This document shows positions 7,133 to 13,907 of a stretch of DNA of 15,024 nt, piece after piece. The DNA is from an uncultured Bacillus sp. GTDB taxonomy: Bacteria; Bacillota; Bacilli; Bacillales; DSM-1321. The first letter of the stretch is position 1, and the number at the start of each line of letters is the position of its first letter. The notes beneath the pieces are model-generated. The model was not told where the DNA came from and did no database searches. It saw only the letters and a list, made by a program, of their open reading frames with translations. Made by a program: the position numbers and the translations under genes. Where the stretch lies: NCBI GenBank assembly GCA_934215995.1, contig CAKQBC010000023.1, positions 1 to 15,024 of the forward strand, in the 5' to 3' direction.

Positions 7133-7702
7133 ATGTTCACTTATACAATTGATCAGGAACTGTCATTAAAGCTCGTTGAAACCGGCGATGCAGGCCGGAT
7201 ATTTGAATTGACGGATCAATCGCGCACCTATTTGCGGCAATGGCTCCCTTGGGTTGATTTCACCAAAACGCCCGGTGATTCCCTGGAGTATATCGAGATG
7301 TCCAGAAAGGCCTATTCAGAAAAAAGAGGCATGAATGCCGCCATCCTCTTCCAAGGGCAAATAGCAGGGATTGCAGGCTACAACCATATCGACTGGACAA
7401 ACAAAACGGTTTCCATCGGATATTGGCTCGGCCATGAATACCAGGGTCACGGCATTATGACAAGAGCCGTTCAGGCTCTGACGAATTATGCGATTCTCGA
7501 TTTGCATTTAAACCGGGTTGAAATCCGCGCTGCCACGGAAAACGCCAAAAGCCGGTCCATTCCGGAACGGCTGGGTTATACGTATGAAGGATGCATCAGG
7601 CAAAACGAATGGCTATATGATCATTATGTCGACCACGCTGTCTACGGCATGCTTGCTGATGAATGGACTTCCGAGGAAGCCCGGCAAACAGCCGGATTAT
7701 GA
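7133..7702 (+). CDS. RimJ/RimL-type GNAT N-acetyltransferase (YdaF-like)
   Basis: A 189-residue GNAT acetyltransferase using acetyl-CoA, of the branch that includes E. coli RimL (ribosomal protein L7/L12 N-acetylation) and B. subtilis YdaF. Seen: QWLPWVDFTKTP (36-47), the acetyl-CoA pyrophosphate loop EYQGHGIMTRAV (102-113), LNRVEIRAATENAKSRSIPERLGY (126-149) and the terminal EWLYDHYVDHAVYGML. The ATG at 7133 is chosen because conservation begins there and purine-rich GGGAAG/GAGGGG sequences precede it. The ATG at 7076 lies upstream of the predicted -10 box and has no ribosome site. Overall match is to the family's usual length, with no truncation. The acceptor is unknown; many such proteins acetylate protein N-termini, antibiotics or small amines. 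Confidence 0.9.
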   Translation: MFTYTIDQELSLKLVETGDAGRIFELTDQSRTYLRQWLPWVDFTKTPGDSLEYIEMSRKAYSEKRGMNAAILFQGQIAGIAGYNHIDWTNKTVSIGYWLGHEYQGHGIMTRAVQALTNYAILDLHLNRVEIRAATENAKSRSIPERLGYTYEGCIRQNEWLYDHYVDHAVYGMLADEWTSEEARQTAGL

Positions 7703-7726
7703 TGTTCAGCTCTTTATAGCTTACTT

Positions 7727-7750
7727 AAGGCTGCCATATCGGCAGCCTTT
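7727..7750. terminator. bidirectional terminator between acetyltransferase and methyltransferase genes
   Basis: A 9-bp GC-rich stem (7727-7735 with 7741-7749, AAGGCTGCC and complement) has a 5-nt loop, with TTTAT after it on the + strand. It overlaps the TAA of the opposing gene at 7749-7751, so it can end both transcripts. Confidence 0.75.
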
Positions 7751-8789
7751 ATCTTGGCCTCGCGACGATTCCATTATGGACCTTAATATAACCGTGCCTC
7801 AGGATATCAAATCCCCCTTCATACACGTACAGGCCCATCTGCCGGATATCCATCAGCTCACGGTACGTATGGTTCATCACATCCGCCATGATTGTATAGA
7901 ACAATTTCGATTTCATCTGGGCACGAGGGGTCGTCATGATCACATATCCGTTCGGCTTGAGGAATTTTCTGTGCCAATCCATGACTTCCTGCTTATATTC
8001 ATCTGGGAAATGCTCAAGCAATCCTACACTGAGTACGATATCAAATTCTTTTCCGAAGGAAAGATTGCGGATGTCCTCCACCAAAAATTCAACGTTCATT
8101 TCATCTTTATGCCATACCTTCGGATGCCCGGAGGATGGATTCACCCCTAAGAAAGGGTATCTTTCCGGAAAATGGCCGAACCGGTCCGTTTTGCAAAACT
8201 CATCATAATCGACCATCACAATTTCCCCGCCTGGATACATCGCCTGTAGCTGCATGGCTTCATACCCTTCTGCAGCCCCTAAATATAAGATCCGCGGCTT
8301 CTGAACATCAAGCCCTTCAAATAGTGCCCGTTTTCCCCGGGGGTCCCATATTCCGTCGCTTACCCGATGGACGTAATTCCAAATATACAGTTGAATCGTC
8401 TCTCCAAGCGCCTCCTTCACCTCAGCCATATGAAACTTCTTAAAATGCCCCCACATCTCCGTTTTTTTAGCGGACAGTTCCGAAGGCACATCCTTTGCGA
8501 ACCATTCATGGAAGGAGCGGTTAAAGAATTCCCAGGAAGTCTTCACCGGCATTGCGCCATTTTTGGATTCCCAATTCTTCTTCGATTCAGCTACCGTCTT
8601 TACCTCATATGGCTTCCCTACATCCTTCCAGGTCAATTGCGACCAATCCGATACCTGATTGGCCTTAAAGAATTTATCGAGATCATTGCTATTCGGATGG
8701 CGAAGGTCGACCCGATAACTCGGTGTCAATTCCGTACGCCATAAATCGCTTTCGGAATACCCAATAGGCGAAGCATGTACGTCAAGCAT
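7749..8789 (-). CDS. class I SAM-dependent methyltransferase with long N-terminal extension
   Basis: A 346-residue protein. Residues about 165-290 are a Rossmann methyltransferase domain: motif I ILYLGAAEG (167-175, replacing the usual D-x-G-x-G), acidic strand end VMVDYDEF (191-198), VEDIRNLSF near 237-245 and DIVLSVGLLEHFPDE (250-264). Residues 1-160 match no family I recognise. They are rich in Trp and charged residues (DLWRTELTPSYRVDLRHPN; SWEFFNRSFHEWF; IWNYVHRVSDGIWDPRGKR) and could bind a substrate such as a glycan or lipid-linked sugar. The start is ATG 8789 with AGGGAG about 9 nt upstream; the longer ORF uses TTG at 8825 and covers this site. Single gene between two convergent or divergent neighbours. 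The acceptor substrate cannot be inferred. Confidence 0.82.
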   Translation of the reverse strand: MLDVHASPIGYSESDLWRTELTPSYRVDLRHPNSNDLDKFFKANQVSDWSQLTWKDVGKPYEVKTVAESKKNWESKNGAMPVKTSWEFFNRSFHEWFAKDVPSELSAKKTEMWGHFKKFHMAEVKEALGETIQLYIWNYVHRVSDGIWDPRGKRALFEGLDVQKPRILYLGAAEGYEAMQLQAMYPGGEIVMVDYDEFCKTDRFGHFPERYPFLGVNPSSGHPKVWHKDEMNVEFLVEDIRNLSFGKEFDIVLSVGLLEHFPDEYKQEVMDWHRKFLKPNGYVIMTTPRAQMKSKLFYTIMADVMNHTYRELMDIRQMGLYVYEGGFDILRHGYIKVHNGIVARPR

Positions 8790-8874
8790 CCTAATCAACT
8801 CCCTATCTATAAAAATAAAAGGCAAAGCTGCTTCATTTTACTTCCATAAAACTGAATTCCCTCCTGTTCAGTAC

Positions 8875-8883
8875 TGTTATAAT
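8875..8883 (+). promoter_or_regulatory. extended -10 promoter of the Gfo/Idh/MocA gene
   Basis: TGTTATAAT is a perfect TGn-TATAAT element, about 36 nt before the ATG at 8919. No strong -35 is visible, as is common with extended -10 promoters. Confidence 0.65.
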
Positions 8884-8918
8884 AGATATGTAATATGTAT
8901 TAGTAAGGAGGAAATCCT

Positions 8919-9905
8919 ATGATTCGATTCGGAATAATCGGCACTAACTGGATTACTGATAAATTTCTCGATGCAGCTTCGCAAATAGACGGGTTCACTC
9001 TGTCTGCTGTGTATTCAAGAACAGAAGAAAAAGCCAAATCTTTCGCCGGCAAATATAATGCTCCGCATATCTTTACAGATATCGAAGCTATGGCCCGGAG
9101 CGGTGAGGTTGATGCTGTCTACATTGCATCCCCAAACTCACTCCATGCCGAGCAGGCCATTCTCTGCATGAACAACGGGCTGCACGTACTTTGCGAAAAG
9201 CCGCTTGCATCCAATGAAAAAGAAGTTTCACAAATGATCGAAGCTGCCAGAAGAAATGATGTCCTGCTTATGGAAGCCCTGAAAACAACCTTTATCCCAT
9301 GCTTTGCCGCCATACAGGAGCACCTGCATAAAATTGGTCCGGTACGCCGCTACACGTCCCAATTTTGCCAATATTCATCCCGCTATGATGCGTATAAGCA
9401 GGGGGAGGTCCTGAATGCCTTCAATCCGGCATTTTCGAATGGTTCATTGATGGATATCGGCATCTATTGCCTCTATCCGCTTCTTTACTTATTCGGCGAA
9501 CCTGACCGTTTATCCGCCTCAGCAACTATGCTAGAATCCGGCGTTGACGGCCAAGGGAGCATTTTGATGACTTATCCTGGGATGGAGGCGGCCATCTTTT
9601 ACTCGAAGATCACCCAGTCCAATCTTCCTACCGAAATTCAGGGGGAAAAAGGAAGCATCATCATCAACAAAATCAGCTCTCCTTCGAAGATTACCATTGA
9701 GTACTTGGACGGCACTGCTGAAGATGTTACTGTCCCTCAGGAAGAAAACACAATGTATTATGAGGCACAGGAATTCATCAGCCTGATTCATGCCGGTAAA
9801 AAAGAATCTGCTGTAAACACCCATAAACTGTCCCTTCTTGCCGCCAAAGTCATGGACGCTGCACGCAAACAGATTGGAATCAGTTATCCTGCCGATTCTG
9901 AATAA
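8919..9905 (+). CDS. Gfo/Idh/MocA-family NAD(P)-dependent oxidoreductase (YulF-like)
   Basis: A 328-residue cytoplasmic dehydrogenase. The N-terminal Rossmann fold shows GIIGTNWIT (5-13) for NAD(P) binding, YIASPNSLHAEQA (68-80) and CEKPLAS (92-98) with the catalytic-type Lys94. The C-terminal half has GSLMDIGIYCLYPLLYLFG (175-193), where the family's usual His (GxxxDxGxH) is replaced by Tyr183, as in several YulF/oxidoreductase-type members. Length equals that of B. subtilis YulF as I recall it. The ribosome site AAGGAGG is 7 nt before the ATG. It stands alone with its own promoter and a strong downstream hairpin. Family members oxidise or reduce sugars, inositols or trans-dihydrodiols; the substrate here is not determinable. 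Confidence 0.93.
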   Translation: MIRFGIIGTNWITDKFLDAASQIDGFTLSAVYSRTEEKAKSFAGKYNAPHIFTDIEAMARSGEVDAVYIASPNSLHAEQAILCMNNGLHVLCEKPLASNEKEVSQMIEAARRNDVLLMEALKTTFIPCFAAIQEHLHKIGPVRRYTSQFCQYSSRYDAYKQGEVLNAFNPAFSNGSLMDIGIYCLYPLLYLFGEPDRLSASATMLESGVDGQGSILMTYPGMEAAIFYSKITQSNLPTEIQGEKGSIIINKISSPSKITIEYLDGTAEDVTVPQEENTMYYEAQEFISLIHAGKKESAVNTHKLSLLAAKVMDAARKQIGISYPADSE

Positions 9906-9909
9906 TAAC

Positions 9910-9969
9910 TGCCGGATATACCGGCACAAACGGAAAGGACGCTTTGTGAAACAGCGTCCTTTCCGTTTG
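9910..9969. terminator. double stem-loop between convergent genes
   Basis: A small hairpin (TGCCGG-ATATA-CCGGCA, 9910-9926) is followed at once by a 17-bp perfect stem (9927-9943 with 9953-9969) and a 9-nt loop. There is no T-run on either strand apart from T966-968 inside the stem. It probably ends both the dehydrogenase transcript and the opposing small gene, but it is unusually long for a simple terminator. Confidence 0.6.
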
Positions 9970-10020
9970 CAGAATTCATTGCCGAAACGCATGTATGCGT
10001 GCAAGCAAATCGCACGCCTG

Positions 10021-10206
10021 CTACTCCTTTTTTAGTAAGGGAGCTTCCAGCGTCATCTGCTCCTCGAAAACGAGGGGATTTCTCTCCAATTCTTTCTTTT
10101 CCTTTGAAAAGACAACAAACATACCGTACGGGATCAACAAAAGAGAGGCCCAGCCGCCATAATAAAAAACTTGCGCTATAAACGACACTATTTCTCCAGC
10201 TGACAT
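10021..10206 (-). CDS. small single-pass membrane protein, 61 residues
   Basis: I do not recognise the family. The 61-residue product has a short N-terminal lead, a hydrophobic span at about 6-33 (VSFIAQVFYYGGWASLLLIPYGMFVVF) and a charged tail (SKEKKELERNP...). The tail places the C-terminus inside by the positive-inside rule. It is supported as a real gene by the AAAGGG(TGG) site 4-7 nt before the ATG and by a good - strand promoter (TTGCAA 10262-10267, 17-nt spacer, TAATAT 10239-10244). It is convergent with the dehydrogenase gene and ends just after a double stem-loop region. Function unknown. Confidence 0.7.
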   Translation of the reverse strand: MSAGEIVSFIAQVFYYGGWASLLLIPYGMFVVFSKEKKELERNPLVFEEQMTLEAPLLKKE

Positions 10207-10238
10207 ATTACCACCCTTTCCATTAACTATTATTTCCT

Positions 10239-10267
10239 ATATTATGTCTAAAATGTGAACATTGCAA
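10239..10267 (-). promoter_or_regulatory. sigma-A-like promoter of the 61-residue membrane protein
   Basis: On the - strand TTGCAA (10267-10262), a 17-nt spacer and TAATAT (10244-10239) lie about 33 nt upstream of the ATG at 10206. Confidence 0.6.
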
Positions 10268-10402
10268 GCGTTTTCATACATAAAAGTAAAAAATAGACAT
10301 ATCTTACTGATATTTATAAAAATGAGGGGGCTCAGGAAAATCTGTCTTTCTAAAGTACTAGCCGGCATGAACATCATGCGGTTTTCACTTTTAGCAGCAA
10401 AA

Positions 10403-10624
10403 GAACCGCCTGCTTCAGCAGACGGTCCAGTGTGTAGACAAATATAATTTTGAGCATTTTCTATGAAATTTTACTTCAGACTGATTGAAAACGCTTGTCA
10501 GTCAAGGCGCGCCAGACCGGCGAAGACGCGAATAGAATAAGAGGTTCATGAGCGGACGAGCCGGGCAAGCAACGAAGAATGCGAGCGTTTGTCAACAGTC
10601 TGAACCGCCTGCTTCAGCAGACGG
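10403..10624. repeat. hairpin-forming direct repeats flanking an inverted-repeat element
   Basis: A 23-nt sequence occurs identically at 10403-10425 and 10602-10624. Each copy can fold (CCG-C-CTGC, loop TTCA, GCAG-A-CGG, one mismatch). Between them, 10475-10604 is bounded by inverted arms of about 20 bp: left TTCAGACTG...AAACGCT at 10475-10495, right the complement at 10584-10604, with a single one-base bulge on each side. The internal ~90 bp is GC-rich and has no ORF. No transposase or target-site duplication is evident. I recall similar short dispersed elements in Bacillus-group genomes but cannot confirm a family. It lies in the ~440-bp gene-free stretch downstream of the MFS gene. The left copy, read on the - strand, is followed by TTCTTTT and could end the MFS transcript. 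Confidence 0.65.
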
Positions 10625-10645
10625 CCCTTAGTAATGAATGAATAT

Positions 10646-11872
10646 TTATTTTGATTGTGTTGCAGACGGAAGCTCTCCAACCGTAAGCTTTACCGCTGCA
10701 TAAACGGCCGATCCCAACAAAAGGGCGGATGATATCAGAAATGGGATGGCAATTGTCGTATACTCGGCAATATACCCCACAGCCAATGCAGAAAAGCCGA
10801 AGAACAGGGCAATCAAAGCGCTTTGTGCAGCATATATCTTGGGCAGCGATTCTACAGGCACACTGCTCTGCACAATGGTTTGCACCGCAACCCCCTTTAA
10901 GGACTCGGCGACTCCTGAAATCATGCTGAAAACCAAAGCCAAAATCGGAAATGTCGTTAAACCGAAAAGAGCTGTGGCAATTCCGACGATGAAACTGGCG
11001 GACACGACTGCCATCTTCAGATGCTTGCCGATATAAGACGAGAGTTTCATGCCAACGAGGCCCCCTGCAAGCATCCCGATAAAGAAACTGGCGTTTATGT
11101 AGCCCCACCAGGCTTCTCCTGCCTGCAGCTGTTCCTGGACATACACATATATGACAGCCGCAATCCAGACCGTACTCGCGACCGATTCCAGAACAAATAC
11201 AATGTGGATGGAACGGAGTGCGGGAACTCTCCAGATCATTCCCCACCCTTCTTTAAGCGATTGCATTTTCGATACCGGATTGGCAGATTGTTCTTTATCC
11301 GTTTGTAGCGGATCCCTGATCAGCACCATCAGAACAGTGGATATCATAAACAACAGGATAGTCGCCGACAGGACTGCTCCTCCGCCGGCCATAGCTACAG
11401 CCACGCCGCCTAAAGCCCATCCCCCGGTAAAAACAATTTGGTCCAGGACGGCAACAAAGCTGTTTGCTTTTACAAGCTCATCACTTTTCACAAGCCTTGG
11501 AAGCATCGCATTTTTGGCCGGATTTGCCCAGCCGTCCAAAAATGAAATGAGGAACACAAGTGAAAAGACCAATGCAAGGTTCATGGATTCCGCTTCATTG
11601 AAGTAATGCAGGCCCAACGCCAGCAATAAAAGTGTCTTCCCTGCCTGCGACCATGCAAGCAGGCTTTTCAGGCGGACTTTATCAATCAAAAGGGGCGCCG
11701 CGAACCCGCTTATGAATTGGGCCATTGTATTGGTGAATGGAAATAAGGCTGCAACAGCAGCCGATCCATTTATGCCATAGATAGCCGAAATCATCCCGAC
11801 CACGTAAAAAACATCCCCGCAATTAGCCAGCAGCTGGCCGGCCCAAAGGAACGTAAATGATTTATTCTTCAT
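10646..11872 (-). CDS. MFS transporter, drug/macrolide-efflux-like
   Basis: A 408-residue integral membrane protein with about 12 hydrophobic segments in two halves separated by a charged cytoplasmic loop (RDPLQTDKEQSANPVSKMQ, about residues 186-204). The beginning (FTFLWAGQLLANCGDVFYVVGMISAIY) and FLDGWANPAKNAMLPRLVKSDELVKANSF around residues 110-140 are typical of the MefA/Tet(V)-like major facilitator branch (MFS_3 type), proton-driven exporters of antibiotics or other small molecules. The ATG has only a distant AAAGGTAG site (about 13 nt away), which lies in the 3' arm of a leader hairpin. An in-frame TAG shortly upstream rules out an earlier start. The leader (11873-11946) suggests translational control. 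Substrate unknown. Confidence 0.9.
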   Translation of the reverse strand: MKNKSFTFLWAGQLLANCGDVFYVVGMISAIYGINGSAAVAALFPFTNTMAQFISGFAAPLLIDKVRLKSLLAWSQAGKTLLLLALGLHYFNEAESMNLALVFSLVFLISFLDGWANPAKNAMLPRLVKSDELVKANSFVAVLDQIVFTGGWALGGVAVAMAGGGAVLSATILLFMISTVLMVLIRDPLQTDKEQSANPVSKMQSLKEGWGMIWRVPALRSIHIVFVLESVASTVWIAAVIYVYVQEQLQAGEAWWGYINASFFIGMLAGGLVGMKLSSYIGKHLKMAVVSASFIVGIATALFGLTTFPILALVFSMISGVAESLKGVAVQTIVQSSVPVESLPKIYAAQSALIALFFGFSALAVGYIAEYTTIAIPFLISSALLLGSAVYAAVKLTVGELPSATQSK

Positions 11873-11880
11873 TTTTGGTT

Positions 11881-11946
11881 GTCTACCTTTCTACCTTTTT
11901 ATAGTCTCGTATATTCAGGTAGACCTTACATGCGCCTTCCTCCTCC
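11881..11946 (-). promoter_or_regulatory. candidate translational attenuator: start-stop uORF plus SD-sequestering hairpin
   Basis: Reading the - strand: a strong Shine-Dalgarno GGAGGAGGAAGG (11946-11935) is followed by ATG TAA (11931-11926), a one-codon ORF. One base later comes GTCTACCT (11924-11917), which pairs perfectly with AGGTAGAC (11888-11881). That second arm contains the only ribosome site of the MFS gene. A nearer AGGTAG (11896-11891) can pair with CTACCT instead, so two exclusive hairpins are possible. A ribosome held on the uORF would cover the first arm and free the MFS site. This is the logic of antibiotic-resistance attenuators; its action here is inference. Confidence 0.45.
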
Positions 11947-12035
11947 AATATCCGAATATGAAATGCACCCTCTTCTTACACTCGCCTCACCCCAAATAAG
12001 ATTAATCTTTTATTTTCAATGAAAGTTATATGGTT

Positions 12036-12203
12036 TCATGACAAGCCCGCTTCTGAAAATGCCTGATGCGGAGAAATTTCCATAGCGGATTTCTCCTCTC
12101 CGGAAGGAACGAAGCCCAAAGCTATTGTAATTAAGTAAATGATGAGGAACGATGCAATAAAACTTCCCACAATCGCCAATGTCAATTTACATATATTAAG
12201 CAT
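12036..12203 (-). CDS. small membrane protein, 55 residues
   Basis: Unrecognised small protein, 55 residues. It starts at the ATG at 12203, with an AAAGGCAGG site about 8 nt upstream, and ends at TGA 12036-12038. It reads MLNICKLTLAIVGSFIASFL, with one hydrophobic span at about 7-31 (LTLAIVGSFIASFLIIYLITIALGF) followed by a polar tail (VPSGEEKSAMEISPHQAFSEAGLS). The hydrophobic pattern, codon use like the neighbours and the ribosome site support a real gene; no family is known to me and no start-region promoter is clear. It lies upstream of, and co-directional with, the MFS gene (about 90 nt to its leader), so the two might share a transcript. Confidence 0.55.
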   Translation of the reverse strand: MLNICKLTLAIVGSFIASFLIIYLITIALGFVPSGEEKSAMEISPHQAFSEAGLS

Positions 12204-12333
12204 TCGTTTTCCTGCCTTTCACTGTTATATTCGTTTTCTAGTATGTATTCTCCTACCACTAAAAACATTCTTTCAAACTTTCACACTGAGGGCAGGCAGA
12301 CAGAGCCGCGATGCCGCCTCTGCAACCCTATTC

Positions 12334-12358
12334 AAAAAAAAGACCCGCTGTTAGCGGG
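12334..12358 (-). terminator. rho-independent terminator of the SDR gene
   Basis: On the - strand a CCCGCT/AGCGGG stem with a 3-nt loop (12358-12344) is followed by TC and then a run of eight T residues. It lies just past the SDR stop at 12364 and has the complete classical form. Confidence 0.9.
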
Positions 12359-12363
12359 CGGCC

Positions 12364-13107
12364 TTAATCCATATAAATCATCTTTTTCGTCATTCCCCCG
12401 TCAATGACCATGTTCGTCCCATTGATGAAATCATTTTCCTTAGCCGTCAAGTACAGGCAGGCCCGGGCGATTTCTTCAGGTTTTCCTACCCTGTTCGAAA
12501 AGTGCTGGCTGTGGTCTGTTTCGGACAAGGCATTATAATCGCCTGTTTCAATCCAGCCGGGGGATATGGCATTCACCGTTATGCTGTCTTCCGAAAAGGA
12601 GGCAGCCAACGCATGCGTGAGTGACACGATGCCTCCCTTCGATGCTGCGTACAGCTCCGTATCCGGTTCAGACATCAAATGGCGTGTGGAGGCAATATTG
12701 ACAATGGCACCGCCTGTTTCATTTTCCCTCATGTATTTCGCAGCTTCACGGGAAGCGAAAAAGACACTGCGCAAATTGGTGTTCAACACATCATCCCATT
12801 CTTCAACCGTGATTTCATAAGGGGACTTCCAGAGCATCTTGCCGGCGTTATTGATCAGAATATCGATTGTCCCGAAATGTTCCTTTGCTTTATGCATCAG
12901 CCGCTGGATTTCTTCATAAACCTTGATGTCCGTCCTTACAAAAATGGCCTCTGCCCCGCTTTCCCGCAGGTATTCCGCCTGCCTTATCCCCTTCTCTTCA
13001 TCAACATCTGCAAGCACAACCCTGCAGCCTTCCCTGCAATATAGTTCCGCTATGGTTTTGCCGATTCCGTTTGCCGCACCTGTGACTATGACTGTATGTT
13101 TCTTCAA
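12364..13107 (-). CDS. classical SDR-family NAD(P)-dependent oxidoreductase
   Basis: A 247-residue short-chain dehydrogenase/reductase with all classical SDR elements: cofactor loop TGAANGIG (9-16), acidic Asp34 after strand 2 (VVLADVDEE), which favours NAD(H), NNAG (86-89), Asn111, catalytic Ser140 with Tyr153/Lys157 in YAASK, PGWIET (183-188) and the C-terminal INGTNMVIDGGM. The start is TTG at 13107: GGGGGAG lies about 9 nt upstream, and the conserved N-terminus (KKHTVIVTG) begins right there with no ATG available. Divergent from the YhfK-like gene across a 110-bp gap without a clear promoter. Probable role is reduction or oxidation of a sugar, alcohol or acyl intermediate (FabG-like fold), but the substrate is not evident and no lipid-synthesis genes are near. 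Confidence 0.93.
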   Translation of the reverse strand: MKKHTVIVTGAANGIGKTIAELYCREGCRVVLADVDEEKGIRQAEYLRESGAEAIFVRTDIKVYEEIQRLMHKAKEHFGTIDILINNAGKMLWKSPYEITVEEWDDVLNTNLRSVFFASREAAKYMRENETGGAIVNIASTRHLMSEPDTELYAASKGGIVSLTHALAASFSEDSITVNAISPGWIETGDYNALSETDHSQHFSNRVGKPEEIARACLYLTAKENDFINGTNMVIDGGMTKKMIYMD

Positions 13108-13217
13108 TTTCCAGCTCCCCCTTCAGGATTGATTCCTTTTCACTGATTTTAGTTTAACAAATTTTCAACAGGCTAAATAAGGAACAGTGCAGAAATACAC
13201 TGATTGGAGGGCACATG

Positions 13218-13859
13218 ATGAAAATCTTTATATTCGGGGCCAATGGCCAAATCGGAAAAAGGCTGGTCGACCACCTTCTTGAAGACGGACAGCATACAAT
13301 TACAGTCGGACTAAGAAAAGAGGAGCAATTCCCTTACTTCGAAAAGAAACAGGCTAATCCTGTATTGGTTGACCTGGAGGATACAGTCGATCATATCTCC
13401 GAAAAACTGGCGGGGGTCGATGCTGTCGTCTTTACAGCCGGTTCCGGTGGAGGGACAGGTGCGGACAAAACGTTATTGATCGATTTGGACGGGGCTGTAA
13501 AAACAATTGAAGCAGCCGAAAAAACGAATGTAAATCAGTATGTGATGGTGAGCGCGTTCGGAGCAGGTGACCGCGCTACTTGGAATGAACAGATCAAACC
13601 TTATTATGTAGCGAAATATTATGCCGATCAGGCATTGGAAAACAGCTCACTCAATTACACGATCATACGCCCTGGCGCCCTGACCAATGAGCCGGGCAAA
13701 GGTTCCGTTTCCTTTGACAACCAGGATGATTTCCATATCTCAAGGGATGACGTCGCCGCTGTCATTGCAGAGGTCATCGGCAGGGATAACGCACACCGGA
13801 AAGCAATCAACCTGTTACCCGGAGATGTGCCTGTAAAGGAATTAGCCGAAAATATTTAA
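13218..13859 (+). CDS. yhfK: NAD(P)H-binding atypical SDR (YhfK-like)
   Basis: A 213-residue atypical short-chain dehydrogenase of the SDR_a5/NmrA-like group, resembling B. subtilis YhfK. The Rossmann loop GANGQIG (7-13) is at the N-terminus. VVFTAGSGGGTGADKTLLIDLDG (70-92) is characteristic of YhfK, followed by VSAFGAGD (111-118), the YxxxK pair Tyr129/Lys133 in KPYYVAKYYAD, and YTIIRPGALTNEPG (147-160). Two adjacent ATGs are possible; 13218 is preferred because GGAGG lies 7 nt before it against 4 nt for 13215. Family members bind NADP and may act as stress-related reductases; the reaction is unknown. The gene ends at a bidirectional hairpin and faces hflX. The symbol rests on recalled similarity. 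Confidence 0.88.
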   Translation: MKIFIFGANGQIGKRLVDHLLEDGQHTITVGLRKEEQFPYFEKKQANPVLVDLEDTVDHISEKLAGVDAVVFTAGSGGGTGADKTLLIDLDGAVKTIEAAEKTNVNQYVMVSAFGAGDRATWNEQIKPYYVAKYYADQALENSSLNYTIIRPGALTNEPGKGSVSFDNQDDFHISRDDVAAVIAEVIGRDNAHRKAINLLPGDVPVKELAENI

Positions 13860-13868
13860 TGCAAAATA

Positions 13869-13899
13869 AAAGGAACAGGCCGACAACGCCTGTTCCTTT
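13869..13899. terminator. bidirectional terminator between yhfK-like and hflX genes
   Basis: A 12-bp perfect stem (13869-13880 with 13888-13899, AAAGGAACAGGC and complement) has a 7-nt loop. The T-run is short on the + strand (TTT) and A-rich sequence before it gives TTT(A)TTTTG on the - strand. It lies between the convergent stops at 13859 and 13908. Confidence 0.8.
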
Positions 13900-13907
13900 C
13901 ATCAATA

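Noticed and set aside
9987..10017. Overlapping short hairpins (ACGCAT-GT-ATGCGT and GCGTGC...GCACGC)
   Set aside because: Short stems, and the T-run on the + strand is about 10 nt away; not convincing as a terminator or RNA gene.
10262..10447. 61-residue + strand ORF in the 10.2-10.6 kb gap
   Set aside because: Starts with TTG inside the - strand -35 box, lacks a Shine-Dalgarno and runs through the left hairpin repeat.
11998..12009. AAGATTAATCTT palindrome as a terminator or operator
   Set aside because: No loop and only a loose T-rich tail; a 12-bp A/T-rich palindrome can arise by chance in this gap.
12139..12354. 71-residue + strand ORF
   Set aside because: No ribosome binding site, overlaps the antisense 55-residue gene and runs into the SDR terminator; composition is not protein-like.
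13108..13217. Divergent promoters between the SDR and yhfK-like genes
   Set aside because: TTAACA/TAAATA and TTGAAA/TAAAAT pairs exist but their spacers (14 and about 11 nt) are too short to call.
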